This document shows, in pieces, positions 12,014-22,489 of a stretch of DNA of 64,000 nt. Each line of letters starts with the position of its first letter. Positions within the stretch are counted from its first letter, which is position 1. This stretch comes from Delphinapterus leucas. Lineage: Eukaryota; Chordata; Mammalia; Artiodactyla; Monodontidae. Both the position numbers and the translations under genes were made by a program. Location: NCBI RefSeq assembly GCF_002288925.2, contig NW_022098004.1, positions 15,076,581 to 15,140,580 on the forward strand, read 5' to 3'. Below the pieces are notes generated by a model. That model did no database searches. It saw nothing but the letters and a program-made list of their open reading frames with translations, and was not told the DNA's origin.

Positions 12014-13122
12014 AGAAGAAAGAAGATGTGGTTCAGAGGTGGGAAGTATGGAACTTATTCTGAGAGGTGAAGTTTCGATCAGCTGGAGAGCAGTGTATGT
12101 AAAGACCAACAGTAGGAATTACTTCTGGGAAAATCAGAGTGCCCAGATGGAGGACTTTGTGCCTTTACCTGTAGTCTATGAAACATTATTAGGAAAGGGA
12201 GTGGTGGAAGATTCAGGATAAGTCGGAAGAAACAGGAGCAGTTAGCAGGCTGTTGTGATATGTGAGATGAGAGGTGGCATCCTGGCTAGCAGCAGTGGTT
12301 ATGGAAAGCAAGCTATGGATTTGAGAGAGGCAGAGGTAGAATTGACGGAATCTGGAGACTAATTAGGTGAAGGATGCATAAAAGTAATTTGAACTTTGAA
12401 GTCTGGGGGACGGGATGGGAGGATGAAGATGCTATTATCAGAGACAGGAAACCCAGAGGGTAGAATTGGTTTGGGAGTATGTGTCAAGAAGAAGAGTCTA
12501 GCTTGTAGTAAATGAAGAAGTCCAGCAGAATGCTAGAAATGTAGACTTGAAGCATGGGAGATTTATTGGGCTAGGGTTATAGATTTGGGGCCATCTGCAC
12601 TGAGGAGATAGTCAGGGGCTTGGAAATGGTCGAGATCATCAAAGGAATCGAGAGAGCATAACAGAAGAGTTGAACTTTGGAGGAGCACCTCTATTTTGGC
12701 AGAAAGAAGAGGCAAGACAAATTAAAGAGGCAAGAGGGTAACCAAGATGAACCCAAGTCAAGGAAGCCAAGGAACATATTTCATGAAAGCCAGGGTGATC
12801 AGCAACATAAAATGTTATATGGAGACTGAGGAAGACAAGGACTCAGAATAAGTCACTGGATATAGGGGTTAAAGTGTCAATAGTAACTTAAGAGAAGGCA
12901 ATTTCAAATTAGTGGTATGAGAGGTCATTTTAAAAGCTTTAGTAATGACTAAGGTGTGAAAGAGGCTAATGTGTAGAGATTATTTTGTCAGGTTTGGTAA
13001 TGAATAGAAGGAAAAAGGAGAGGATTTTGGTTGTTCTTGCTGTTTTAAGGTAGAAAAATACATGAGCATATTAATATGTAAAAGGGAAGGAATCAAGGAT
13101 TTGGGAGAATTGTAAAAAATCA
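12014..13122 (-). repeat. Probable L2-related LINE sequence, antisense, right of the LTR
   Basis: Purine-rich text such as 'gagcagttagcaggctgttg', 'ggaggatgaagatgctatta' and 'aagtcactggatataggggt' resembles the antisense body of an L2-related repeat often seen upstream of L2 tails. I am not sure of the family. No ORF is supported. The 82-codon plus-strand ORF at 11976-12221 spans the LTR/LINE junction and is not a gene. Confidence 0.35.
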
Positions 13123-13135
13123 AAACAGAGTTGGG

Positions 13136-13354
13136 GGCTTCCCTGGTGGCGCAGTGGTTGAGAGTCTGCCTGCCGATGCAGGGGACACAGGTTTGTGCCC
13201 CGGTCTAGGAAGATCCCACATGCTGCGGAGCGGCTAGGCCTGTGAACCATGGCCGCTGAGCCTGCGCGTCTGGAGCCTGTGCTCCGCGACGGGAGAGGCC
13301 GCAACAGTGAGAGGCCCGCGTGCTGCAAAAAAAAAAAAAAAACGAAAAAAAAAA
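13136..13354 (+). mobile_element. CHR SINE, short poly(A) form
   Basis: Full-length short-form copy starting 'gggcttccctggtggcgcag' and ending in an A-rich tail interrupted by 'cg'. The flanks 'aaacagagttgg' and 'aaccagagtggg' look like an imperfect target-site duplication. Sits in the antisense L2-like block. Confidence 0.93.
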
Positions 13355-13999
13355 CCAGAGTGGGATAACTGATGGAACAGAGCTCTGGAAGGAAGAGGGA
13401 TGGATTTAGATCAAGGCAGATAGAGAAGAATTAGCTCTGGAAAGGAGTTGGAGGCACTTTCCCCTCTGAGACAGGCAAAAAGATAATAGGAGGGGTTATA
13501 CATTACTTAGTTGTGCTAGTTGAAGGAGTTCATGTTGGAGAGTATCATCTCAATAAAGCAGAAAGCAGGTCAACTCTTGAGAGAGAGGTGTAGCTGAGTG
13601 GGTTGTGAGCTTGAAGGGATGGGAAAGATGATATCTTAGGGGAATATGTAGAGTGCGAATAAAAGGATTGCTGATAAGCCTCGTTGAGGTGGTAGAAATA
13701 GTGCTAATTGACAAAATTAATTTTATTGGACAAGATGTAAGTTTCTAGAGAAAGGTCTAAGAGCTCGGCAGTGTCAGGCAGATGGAAGAGCAGACTGTGA
13801 GAACAGGCCAGTGTTGGTTATAGGCCAGGTGATGACAGGAAATGTCAAAACCAAGGGATCCCAGGGTATAGTAAAGACTAGGTTAGGACAGGCATTTGAA
13901 CGATTTTTTGAGTAGCTTTCAGTGTCCTTGTGCTTCAAAGTAACCTAAAAATAGTGAAGGAATAAAGAATCAAGAAAAAATGAAAGTAAAGGATAAAAA
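13355..13999. other. Probable continuation of L2-related sequence, no gene
   Basis: Purine-rich text of the same character as the stretch before the SINE, for example 'gagagaggtgtagctgagtg' and 'gagcagactgtgagaacagg'. Nothing coding was found. Confidence 0.3.
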
Positions 14000-14165
14000 T
14001 TGTGTTCCTTTCTTCCTTTATTCATTTCTTCTTTCTTCTCATTTATTCACTCAGCAAACCTTTGCTGAATGTAAATCCATGTCAGGGCATGGGGCAAGAA
14101 GTCAGGTGTCAGTTCTGTAAGATTAGGTTCCTTATCTTAGAGAGTCTGAAATAACAAGAACAACA
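14000..14165 (-). repeat. L2 LINE 3' end, antisense
   Basis: 'tcatttattcactcagcaaa' followed by 'cctttgctgaatgtaa' and 'catgtcagggcatggggc' is the antisense L2 tail. Confidence 0.6.
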
Positions 14166-14169
14166 AGAA

Positions 14170-14402
14170 CTCAGCTTACACTATCTACCAGGAATTGTCC
14201 TAAGTGCCTGTCCGCATACTAACTCACTTAGTACTTTAACCCTCAGATGTAGGAACAATCATTATGCCTCATTTCACTGCTGAAGATACTGAACTGCAGA
14301 GAAGCTAAGTGACTTGTCAAGGTCACACAGCTAGTTGCCAGTAGAAGTGGGATTTGAACTTGGTCTGGCTCCAGAGTCTGTACCTTAACCACTATGCTAC
14401 AT
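14170..14402 (+). repeat. MIR SINE, near complete
   Basis: Contains the highly diagnostic 'agtgacttgtcaaggtcaca' then 'cagctagttgccagtag', 'gggatttgaacttggtctgg' and 'ctccagagtctgtaccttaa', in the MIR order. Well preserved for its age. Confidence 0.9.
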
Positions 14403-15754
14403 GAACTAAAAAGATTTTGAAATGGGTTGTAAGTAGGATGATTATGTATTCCAATCAGTCTGGGACAGACCCACTTTATGGTTGTTGTCCCAGTGGAAGT
14501 ATTCATTGTTATCAACAGAAAGCTTGAAGGATAAATTATATGGTTACCCTAATTATAAGAGAAACTAAACAGTTGCTGGCCTTTTTCTTTAAACAATTAA
14601 TTGTTGGCTCATGTGATGAATAGAGACAAAGAACTGTAAGGCATTTAAGGAAAATAAATGAAATGGTTCTCCCTTGCTATGATACACAGCCTCAAGACCT
14701 GCAAAACCCTGCTTATTTGATCCCCTTGGTAAGATCACAGCTTCTTTCCCATCCCTGCTGGCCTCTGTCCCCCTAAGCACTTTGATCCTACTACTTTCAA
14801 TTAAAGGAGAAACACAGAAAGGTACTTTCTCCAAGCTGCCACTAACTGAAGTTCTACACATCCATTCTTTGGGCAGTAATGGAAAATGAACACACAAAAT
14901 CCTAGAGTGAGTCTGTCCTCCCATCTCTCTCTTCCTTATCTCCACCCCAGGCCAGCACTCCACTATTCACTCCAAACCTCAGCCATTATAACTACATGTC
15001 ATCCAGGAATGCAGCCTCAGCTGGAGCAGGCATCAGGCTAATGCTAGACCATTTGCAGCAATGTTGGCTACTTTGTGGCTGTCGGTAGTGGCTTCATCTC
15101 CTGAGTTCCCTCTCCTTATGTCTTTAGCCTTCAGTGGGAAGGAAGGAAATTCGTACCAGCCAAGGTGGATCTGGTACCCTTGATCACGTGAGCACATGAA
15201 AAAATGTGCTCTTGTCATCACCAAATTAGTCCCCTTGGAAGATTTAGAGATGTACACTCAACTCCCTATGAAAGAATAATGTATCACTTAGTTCTAATGC
15301 CCATTGATGACAGGCATTTATACAACATTGTGATTGGCTCTTACTCCAGTAATACCATTTAAAATGCTGCAATGTGCAAAAATGATGGTAATGCCTGGGC
15401 CAGAGCAAGAAGAGAACCAACTCAGCAAACTGAAAAGAAGACATCCATCCAGGATTTTCAATATCCTGCTAAGCGACCATTGTTTTATAAGACTTTATTA
15501 CTCTCTGAGGTTTTAATATGCTGGTCCACGGAGTTCTCTTATTATTTCTCTGACTACTTTTTCTATTGTCTCCTCTGTCTGTCCTGGGCTTCCTGTTTTT
15601 CCTTCCTCTGAACTCACTCGGGCAGTTTATGCATTCACAGTGATTTCAACTACAATTTAGATTACAAAAGGTTCCAAATATTCATTGGAGCTGCCTGAAG
15701 GGTATTTTATTCTTTCCCCCTTCCTTCCTTGGTAAGCTCATCCACTAATATGAT
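14403..15754. other. Intergenic sequence, no gene seen
   Basis: The 124-codon minus-strand ORF at 14589-14963 and overlapping ORFs near 15244-15611 have no recognisable domain, no splice sites in register and ordinary non-coding composition. No clear repeat assigned. Confidence 0.4.
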
Positions 15755-15930
15755 TTCAATAATAGCTAACATTTATCATGTGTCAGGCACAAAACTGAAG
15801 CTTGGAACATTACAAGGTAAGTACTATTATTGTCTCTCAGAGAAGGAGCTAGTAAGTGGTAGAATTGAGATTTGAACCCGGGAAATCTTGCTGCAGCACC
15901 TATGCTCTTATCCACCCCACTATGATTCCC
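15755..15930 (+). repeat. MIR SINE fragment
   Basis: 'taatagctaacatttatcat' followed by 'gtgtcaggcac' and then 'tagtaagtggtagaattgag', 'atttgaacccgggaaatc' and 'tgctcttatccaccccacta' gives the MIR order. Confidence 0.85.
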
Positions 15931-15999
15931 CTTCACAGTTAACCACCTGGTTCTCTACCTTGTAACTAGATCATTCCAACAGCTTCCTAGTACTCTTTC

Positions 16000-16276
16000 T
16001 AGGATCAGATGAACTCAACACCATTTTTCACATGCAAAGTTTACTGTGTTCTCCATTGATCAAATTTAAAGTTCTCTGTCAGTCCTCCAAAGTTTTCCAC
16101 CAACTTCTTTGTTACCCAAGTCCACCCAGGATCTATTGCAGTTAAAGATATTGTGTGCCACGCAAAATGTTCTTCCCACTTCTTTAGGCTACTCCCACTT
16201 CCTACTTCCTTTCTGGGAGACTTTTTACCTCCTTTTTTAGGATTTACCTCTTTCAGGAAGTCTTCTCCAATTAATT
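16000..16276 (+). repeat. L2 LINE fragment
   Basis: Pyrimidine-rich text including 'ccaccaacttctttgttacc' and 'gaagtcttctccaattaatt' resembles the sense L2 3' region. Interrupted at 16292 by a CHR SINE. Confidence 0.5.
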
Positions 16277-16291
16277 ATAAATGTAAGGGTA

Positions 16292-16686
16292 GGGACTTCC
16301 CTGGTGGTCCAGTGGTAAAGAATCTGCCTTCCAAAGCAGGGGACGCAGGTTCAATCCCTGGTGGGGCAACTAAGATCCCACGTGCCACGGGGCAACTAAG
16401 CCTGCGAGCTGCAACTACTGAGTCCACGCACCTCAACTAGAGAGCCCATGTGCCACAAACTACAGAACATATGCGCTCTGGAGCCTGCCCTCCACAACTA
16501 CAGAGCCCACACACCCTGGAGCCCATGTGCCACAGCTAAAGAGAAGCCCTTACGCTGCAATGAAGAGTCCACACGCCGAAATGAAAGATCCCACATGCCA
16601 CAGCGAAGATCCCGTGTGCCGCAACTAAGACCCGACGCAGCCAAAAATAAATAAAAATTAAAAAATAAATAAAATTACTTAAAAAA
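16292..16686 (+). mobile_element. CHR SINE, older long form, with target-site duplication
   Basis: Head 'gggacttccctggtggtcca' and B box 'ggttcaatccctg', then a long degenerate body of 'ccacaactacagagcc'-type units and an A/T-rich tail. Perfect 15-bp duplication 'ataaatgtaagggta' at 16277-16291 and 16687-16701. The 'ggtccagtggtaaag' head and greater divergence mark an older subfamily than the copies at 5.1 or 42.1 kb. Confidence 0.93.
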
Positions 16687-16701
16687 ATAAATGTAAGGGT
16701 A

Positions 16702-17003
16702 AACTACATCTAATCAGGGATTCTGTTTTTGATTTCATTACATTTCCTACAAAGTCTAGTAATGTTTATCATCCATTGATATGCAATAAAGATGGTTACA
16801 GTACTGACATAACCATTCTAAACAACACTGGAAAGAACTCAAGTTGGATAACCGAGAGGTACAACTTAATAATTGCTAGAGGCCAAAGTGTAGGTCTTCA
16901 CCTGTGGGGAGGCTTCTGTGCTGTTTCTGGGAGTGTTTGTTTTCAATTCCATTCCTCATTCTTTCCCTGTTCTGCTCTGTAGGGCTGGGAGCTGAACTCC
17001 TGC
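16702..17003. other. Intergenic sequence, no feature recognised
   Basis: No gene. The right part may belong to the MER-like repeat that continues after the SINE at 17342. Confidence 0.35.
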
Positions 17004-17016
17004 AGGCTGCATTTCT

Positions 17017-17328
17017 TTTTTATTTATTTGTTTTTTGGCTGTGTTGGGTCTTAGTTGCAGCACATGGGATCTTTCGTTGTGGCGCGTGGGCTCTTTGTTG
17101 CTGTGTGCGCGTTTCCCTCTAGTTGTGGCGTGCAGGCTCCAGAGCATGTGGGCTCTGTAGTTGCAGCACGTGGGCTCTCTAGTTGTGGCATGCATACTCA
17201 GTAGTTACGGCGTGTGAGCTTAGTTGCCCCACGGCACGTGGGATCTTAGTCCCTCGACCAGGCATTGAACTGGCGTCCCTGCACTGCAAGACAGATTCGT
17301 AACCGCTGGACCACCAGGGAAGTCCTGG
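17017..17328 (-). mobile_element. CHR SINE, older long form, antisense
   Basis: Starts with the T/A-rich reversed tail and ends 'ggaccaccagggaagtcc', the reversed head. Direct duplication 'aggctgcatttct' at 17004-17016 and 17329-17341. Body phrases such as 'ctctagttgtggcgtgcagg' match the complement of the long CHR body. Confidence 0.92.
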
Positions 17329-17341
17329 AGGCTGCATTTCT

Positions 17342-17735
17342 AGACTCCAAAGTTAACTGGCTAACAGCGAGGTTTGTCCGATGGGAGGAGCTGGAAGGAG
17401 AATGGAGAGAGGGAGGGAGAAACCAGGCACATTTCCCCGCTTCCCTCTGCTTTGAGATACATTCCAGCAGCAACTGTATCTCCTCTGCAGCTCTGGCTCT
17501 ACCCGTAGGCCTAACAGGATTCCAGTTTCTGTGAGGGGACCCTGGCCCCTGGATTCTGGTAGCACCACCTTCCCCCCTTGTCTCTGTGGGAGGGTAGTGG
17601 CTTCCTACTGTTGTTAACTTCACCACCCATACCAGCTGCTCAGCTCCCCCATGTAATTCCCTGCATTAAATTCCCTCTGTTGTAAATACTTGAAGTGCTT
17701 CGTTTTCCTGGTTAGACCCTGAAAAAGCAAGCAAC
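17342..17735 (+). repeat. MER-class (LTR-like) relic, copy A of three
   Basis: 'tcctctgcagctctggctct', 'cccttgtctctgtgggag', 'ctactgttgttaacttcacc' and 'ggttagaccctg' resemble an old mammalian LTR-like repeat that often ends 'gggaccctgactgatac'. Related copies lie at 49.62 and 59.05 kb. Family name uncertain. ORFs of up to 126 codons here lie in the repeat. Confidence 0.4.
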
Positions 17736-18391
17736 CTAGTTTGTTTTTTTAATTATTACCCTAATAGAATCACAGAAAAACTCACCTGGTAAAACTAAAT
17801 CCCTGCAGAGCTATGAGTAATGTCTGTCCTCTGGTTGTTTGTGTAGGAGGTGAGATCTGGCAACATTTCGTAAGTTTATAGATGAAGAGATGAAACTGAC
17901 ATGGCTATAACAATGACAAAAGTCTCTAAGATAGTATCGATGCAATGTGTTTCAAACTTATAACTCTTCCACTCTTGAGGTTATCTATTATAAATAAAAT
18001 TTGAGTATATACCACAAATACATAGCTTTGTAAGTAGTAAGCTTAAAAAAACAGGAGAGATTTCCTTACAATTTCATAGTTAGATAAGACTAAGCCAATC
18101 TAAAGATTTTGACCTTATCTCATTATTTTATTGGTATATTTAAAGGAACTAGTATAATGTTTATCAACAAGCAGGTATGTTCACATTGTTATAGGAAATG
18201 GGGCAAACACTTTTTAACCCCAACACAAATTCCAAGGTACAGCTTGTGCCTAAGATGAGCCATAAATTACCCTGTTCCAGTTCAATTAGAACCATGTGGT
18301 GAGCAAACACAAAAGGTGTCATCTGTCCCGCCATTCACCAATAGCATCCACCTGCCCTTTTTTCAGCTCTTTTTCTGTCATCATGAGAGAT
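17736..18391. other. AT-rich intergenic sequence, no feature recognised
   Basis: No gene, splice-site pair or clear repeat. Confidence 0.4.
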
Positions 18392-18408
18392 CCTTGGGAG
18401 TATCTTTA

Positions 18409-18764
18409 TTTTTTAAATTTCATTTTATTTTTAAATTTTATTTATTTATTTTTGGCTGCGTTGGGTCTTCGTTGGGTCTTCGTTGCTGCATGCGGTCTTT
18501 CTCTAGTTGCGGTGAGTGGGGGCTACTTTTCGTTGCAGTGCGTGGGCTTCTCATTGTGGTGGCTTCTCTTGTTGCAGAGCACGGGCACTAGGCATGTGGG
18601 CTTCAGTAGTTGTGGCTTGCAGGCTCTAGAGCGCAGGCTCAGTAGTTGTGGCGCACGGGCTTAGTTGCTCCGCGGCACGTGGGATCTTCCTGGACCAGGG
18701 CTCGAACTCGTGTCCCCTGCATTGGCAGGCAGGTTCTTAACCACTGAGCCACCAGGGAATTCCC
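18409..18764 (-). mobile_element. CHR SINE, long form, antisense, with target-site duplication
   Basis: Perfect 17-bp duplication 'ccttgggagtatcttta' at 18392-18408 and 18765-18781. The 3' tail side shows an internal 11-bp tandem duplication ('gttgggtcttc' twice, about 18460-18481). ORFs of up to 122 codons here are SINE artefacts. Confidence 0.95.
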
Positions 18765-18859
18765 CCTTGGGAGTATCTTTAGACAAGGCTTTGCAATTCC
18801 TGTCTGGATATAGCTTCTTTAATATGGAGGAAAGGAAATCAACTTAACTTTCTGTATGT

Positions 18860-19445
18860 TCAGTCACTTAATAAATATTCATTGATCATCCCTTCCATGC
18901 CTACAGACCTAAAGTGAGAAAAACTGTCTATGGAAGGCACTGTTGATTGGCTACCCCAAAGCCATTCCCAATCCCCTGTCTCGTGCAACCTCCCAACACA
19001 GAACCTGGAGGGGTTGATAGTACTTGTTTTCCCAAACTTCCAGACAGAAAGGGTGCATATGTGACTTGTCTGGCTGTGGGGTATAAGCAGATATCTGCTG
19101 AAAGGGTGGGAGAGGGGCTTCTGGGAAACCCTCTCATTTCCAGGTGGAAAGGAATAGGCAGAGGGCATGATCCTTCTTCCTTTTTGCCTCTTCTTCCTTC
19201 TTTGAACATGGACATGATGGTTGATGCCATAGCACCCATCTTGCAACCAATATGAAGAACAGCCAAGATCTCAGCATCTTTAGTTCTGATGAAGTAGATA
19301 GAAAAGGCCCAGTTTTTTGATGATAGCTTTGGGTGCTGAATCAATGCCAGCAACCACCTAGACTTCTTATTTGAGGGAAATAAAACCTATTTCTTTTAGG
19401 CCACTGTTGTTTCTATCACCTGCAGCTGAATAGAGTCCTGACTAC
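18860..19445 (+). repeat. MER-class (LTR-like) relic
   Basis: Phrases such as 'acatggacatgatggttgat', 'agcacccatcttgcaacca' and the end 'gccactgttgtttctatcac...gagtcctgacta' resemble an old LTR-like repeat with the 'taagccactgttatt' end motif. A relative is at 33.94 kb. The 128- and 141-codon minus ORFs and the 102-codon plus ORF overlap in this repeat and are not supported as genes. Confidence 0.45.
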
Positions 19446-19554
19446 TAGTTGAACTGTTTTATAATGCTGGCTTTAGGTCCAATTTTTAATAAACTTCTTA
19501 TTCAGATTATGCTTTCATTTAGATTTCTTACCTCTTTTCTCTGCTCAGGGCTGA

Positions 19555-19790
19555 TAATCTTGGCAGGGACCAACAGACTTTTTTTCTGTAAAGCGTCAAA
19601 TAGTAAATATTTTAGCCTTTGTTGGTCAGAATGTCTCTCTCACAACTACTCAGCTCTGCCATTGTATCATGAAAGCAGCCACAGACATTATGTGAATGAG
19701 AGGGTATGGCTGGGCTGCAACAAAACTTTACCAAAAAAAGGTGGTTGGCCCATGTGCTGTAGTTTGCCAACCTTTGATGTTAGTAAAGCC
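19555..19790 (+). mobile_element. Non-autonomous hAT (Charlie-type) DNA transposon relic
   Basis: 'caacagactttttttctgta' followed by 'aagcgtcaaatagtaaatat', 'tttagcctttgttggtcag', 'cacaactactcagctctgcc', 'gggctgcaacaaaacttta' and 'tgtagtttgccaacctttg' matches the well-known hAT-derived MER whose ends are inverted versions of 'ggcaaac'. Non-coding. Confidence 0.75.
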
Positions 19791-19884
19791 CAACTGAGAA
19801 AGTAAAAACAGTTCCAAATTTCTGCAGGTTCCCAGCCTCCAACAGCGTTACTCAAATTTCTTTTTCTTCTTGCATCCTTCACCT

Positions 19885-20185
19885 GAGGGATCCTTAAAAA
19901 GACTGAGTGCAGGGGCTTCCCTGGTGGCGCAGTGGTTGAGAGTCCGCCTGCCGATGCAGGGGACACAGGTTCGAGCCTTGGTCTGGGAAGATCCCACATG
20001 CTGTGGAGCGGCTGGGCCCATGAGCCATGGCTGCTGAGCCTGCGCGTCCGGAGCCTGTGCTCCGCAACGGGAGAGGCCACAACAGTGAGTGGCTCGCGTA
20101 CCGCAAAAAAAAAAAAAAAAAAAAAAGACTGAGTGCAGCCCCTCTGCCGAGGGATCCTTAAAAAGACTGAATGCGGTCCCTCTGC
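19885..20185. repeat. 38-bp tandem duplication split by a SINE
   Basis: The unit beginning 'gagggatccttaaaaagact' occurs at 19885-19912 (continuing after the SINE to about 20148) and again from about 20149 to 20186 with small changes ('gaatgcggtc' for 'gagtgcagcc'). The CHR SINE at 19913-20121 inserted into the first unit. Confidence 0.8.
19913..20121 (+). mobile_element. CHR SINE, short poly(A) form, with target-site duplication
   Basis: Perfect 17-bp duplication 'aaaaagactgagtgcag' at 19896-19912 and 20122-20138. Full-length short form ending in a pure A-run. The 215-codon minus ORF across 19688-20335 is open through the SINE and its flanks by chance. Confidence 0.96.
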
Positions 20186-20189
20186 TGAA

Positions 20190-20790
20190 ACCAAAGGAGA
20201 AGGGATGTAGAGTTCCTTTGGGAGAAAAGTTTCCCCAGAATGTATTATATGGAGAATGAAGAGGTTGGTATGAGAGTTCTCCCTCAACATAGGTTTTCTT
20301 ATTGGATCAAGGATGCAGGCTAGGAGAACATACACTTCCCTACATCATTAGTGATGGGGAGAGACCTGTGTTAATCTTGTGAATATAATCAGCTGTCAGC
20401 AATTCAGGTTCTAAACAAATGGTGAATTTTCTCATATTTTCCTTTGGCCCTTTATTGTTCAAGTGATGCCAAGGAAATTCAAGGAGATGTAGCTCAATGT
20501 GAAATAAAAATTAATGTAATCTCAATTTTGAGGAAAAAAACACACTTTGGTGGTCTCTGAATCACTGGCAATACTATTTAGTCATAAGTACAAGAAAAAC
20601 TTGTAAATTATTTTCTATCCTGATCAGTCTTTAAACAGAGGCCAAGGGAATGAGCAGAAGCTGTTATGAACCTTCAAACTTCAGCACGAGAGCCCAGGAA
20701 ATCAATCTTTGTCATTGCCAGATTATGTGAAACTCAGATGGAAATTACCTGACCACTTCAGTTTGATAGAAAGAAAATGATATTCAACAT
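20190..20790. other. Intergenic sequence, no feature recognised
   Basis: No gene or clear repeat. Confidence 0.4.
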
Positions 20791-20799
20791 AACTAACAT

Positions 20800-21015
20800 T
20801 TATGAAGTCCCTGTCATTTTTCAGCTATAAAGGGATGCAGAGGTAAATAAGTTCATATGAACTTAACAGCCTGTAGAAGAAACAAATAAATAAATTATAA
20901 TCTGGGGATATGTGCAACTACAGAGGTTTGTTCAAAGTTAGAAATGTAGCGTGGGGAAAGGCATGGTTAAATTTATCTGGGGAGGTCAGGGAAGGCTAGT
21001 GGGGGTGTGGCATGG
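20800..21015 (-). repeat. L2-type LINE fragment, antisense
   Basis: 'gggatgcagaggtaaataag' followed by 'aacaaataaataaattataa' and 'ggggaggtcagggaaggcta' fits the antisense L2 order. Confidence 0.5.
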
Positions 21016-21184
21016 TAGTGGGTGGGCAGGGCCTGGGCCTGGGTAAACAAAAGTGAAAAACAGGCCTGGAAATAAAGGCTGTCTTCTTTTGAGAATAAGT
21101 AACACTGGATGGTCATTGTCTCATCTTTCCTTTGGGACTGTCACGTGAGATTTTCAACAAAGGAAAGCAAGCCTCTAGACCACC

Positions 21185-21325
21185 TCTGCTGGCTTCCCAC
21201 CAGAAGACCTGCATTCAAGTCCTAATTCTTCAACTTAAGTTTTGTGACCTTGGGCAAACTGGTTAACCCTTCAGATCCTCAGTTTTCACTTTTGTAAAAT
21301 GATGCAGTTGCACCCTATGGTGGAC
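21185..21325 (+). repeat. MIR SINE fragment
   Basis: 'gacctgcattcaagtcctaa' followed by 'tgaccttgggcaaactggtt' and 'cctcagttttcacttttgta' is MIR order. Confidence 0.8.
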
Positions 21326-21952
21326 TTGAAACATTTTTTTTATCTCGTGTCCCATCAATGTTTGAACTCTGTCCACACAAGCCAGTTTCCTTCACATCCT
21401 GATCCCTCCTCTCTCCAACCAAAGACTGATGGGAGCACGCAAGAAAGCTTCTTTTCCAAGCACAACACTTGAATGCTTATGAACATTCTATTACCATTTT
21501 TATAATTTATGCTTTAAATTTTTTTCTAGGATGTAAGAAATTTTGGAGAGTAAATCTTATCATGAATCTGTAAATATTCTAAAAACCTTCCAGCCCACTT
21601 AACCTATTTTGTTTCTCTGCTGATTGAGAAACCTCTTAGCATTTTGCTCCATGCTCCTCTGGAACACTCAATGTCATGGGCCTTAACTTCAGTCATCTCC
21701 CCCTCGTCTAGCTCACATAGCTCAGGCAGGTGAAGTGAGAAGGGGAATAATGCACTGTGGAACTAATAAAAGTAATTGTACAGTTGATTGTAAATACCAA
21801 GGGCTGAAGACATATGCACTAATCAAATAGCCTTCCTTTAGGGACACCTGGAGAAGGAAGCAGTCAAGAGCCTTCAAGATAAAAAGGAGGCTGCAAGCCT
21901 AGGTCATATCTGTTTGTATCTGTTTGTGGGGAAAGAATTCCAGTACCACATC
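21326..21952. other. Intergenic sequence, no feature recognised
   Basis: No gene or clear repeat. A 10-bp tandem 'tatctgtttg' occurs twice at 21907-21926. Confidence 0.4.
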
Positions 21953-21967
21953 TGGCCACTGATGGTT

Positions 21968-22007
21968 AGAGAGCACTGAATCCTAACCACTAGACCACGA
22001 GGGAAGG
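21968..22007 (-). mobile_element. Tailless retro-insertion resembling a tRNA-Glu 5' half
   Basis: On the minus strand this 40-bp insert reads 'tccctcgtggtctagtggtt' then 'aggattcagtgctctc', matching the first 36 nt of tRNA-Glu(CTC) at 33 of 36 positions by my alignment, and stopping at the anticodon. It is bounded by a perfect 15-bp direct repeat 'tggccactgatggtt' at 21953-21967 and 22008-22022, as expected for L1-mediated insertion. It lacks an A-tail and a 3' half. Alternative: a 5' fragment of an old tRNA-Glu-derived SINE transcript. It is not a functional tRNA gene. Confidence 0.7.
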
Positions 22008-22024
22008 TGGCCACTGATGGTTGC

Positions 22025-22190
22025 ACGGCATCTACTGACTGAGGAACAGATGACAGAAGGCCTGGGTTTGACCCTAAGTTTTGCCTCCCTTAACTTCTCT
22101 GCACCCTAGTTTCTTCAAATGTAAAAACAGAAACGACTCCTGCCTCACAAGTTTGATATGAGGATTCTGTATGGATGTTGTTTGAACCTG
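22025..22190 (+). repeat. MIR SINE fragment
   Basis: 'aggcctgggtttgaccctaa' followed by 'cttctctgcaccctagtttc' and 'ttcaaatgtaaaaacagaa' is MIR-like. Confidence 0.7.
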
Positions 22191-22304
22191 AATCATGGAA
22201 AAATAGTCAAGAATTAGTAGGGAATAGAGAATCCCTAGTCACCTGACCATAGCTACTCTGGCAGTTAAGACCAGATTTTCAGTTGTGAAAGATTCCAGGA
22301 GTTC

Positions 22305-22485
22305 CTATATACATATAATATTTATATATCAATTATATAATATGTTATTATATATTATGATAAAACACATTATTCATATTATTTTCTATTATATGATTAA
22401 TACACATATATATAAATATGTATATACACACATACATATACACACATATATTGTAATGTAATTATATACAGTATAATATAAATAT
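22305..22485. repeat. TA-rich simple sequence
   Basis: Long irregular run of TA, ATT and ACATATA words, with several self-complementary segments able to form cruciforms. No gene. Confidence 0.9.
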
Positions 22486-22489
22486 TTGG

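Noticed and set aside
18928..19353. 141-codon minus ORF overlapping 128- and 102-codon ORFs
   Set aside because: All lie in one LTR-like repeat relic, and competing open frames on both strands argue against coding.
19688..20335. 215-codon minus-strand ORF, the longest in the window
   Set aside because: It runs through a CHR SINE, its poly(A) tail and a tandem duplication. No domain, and the SINE portion recurs at other SINE loci.
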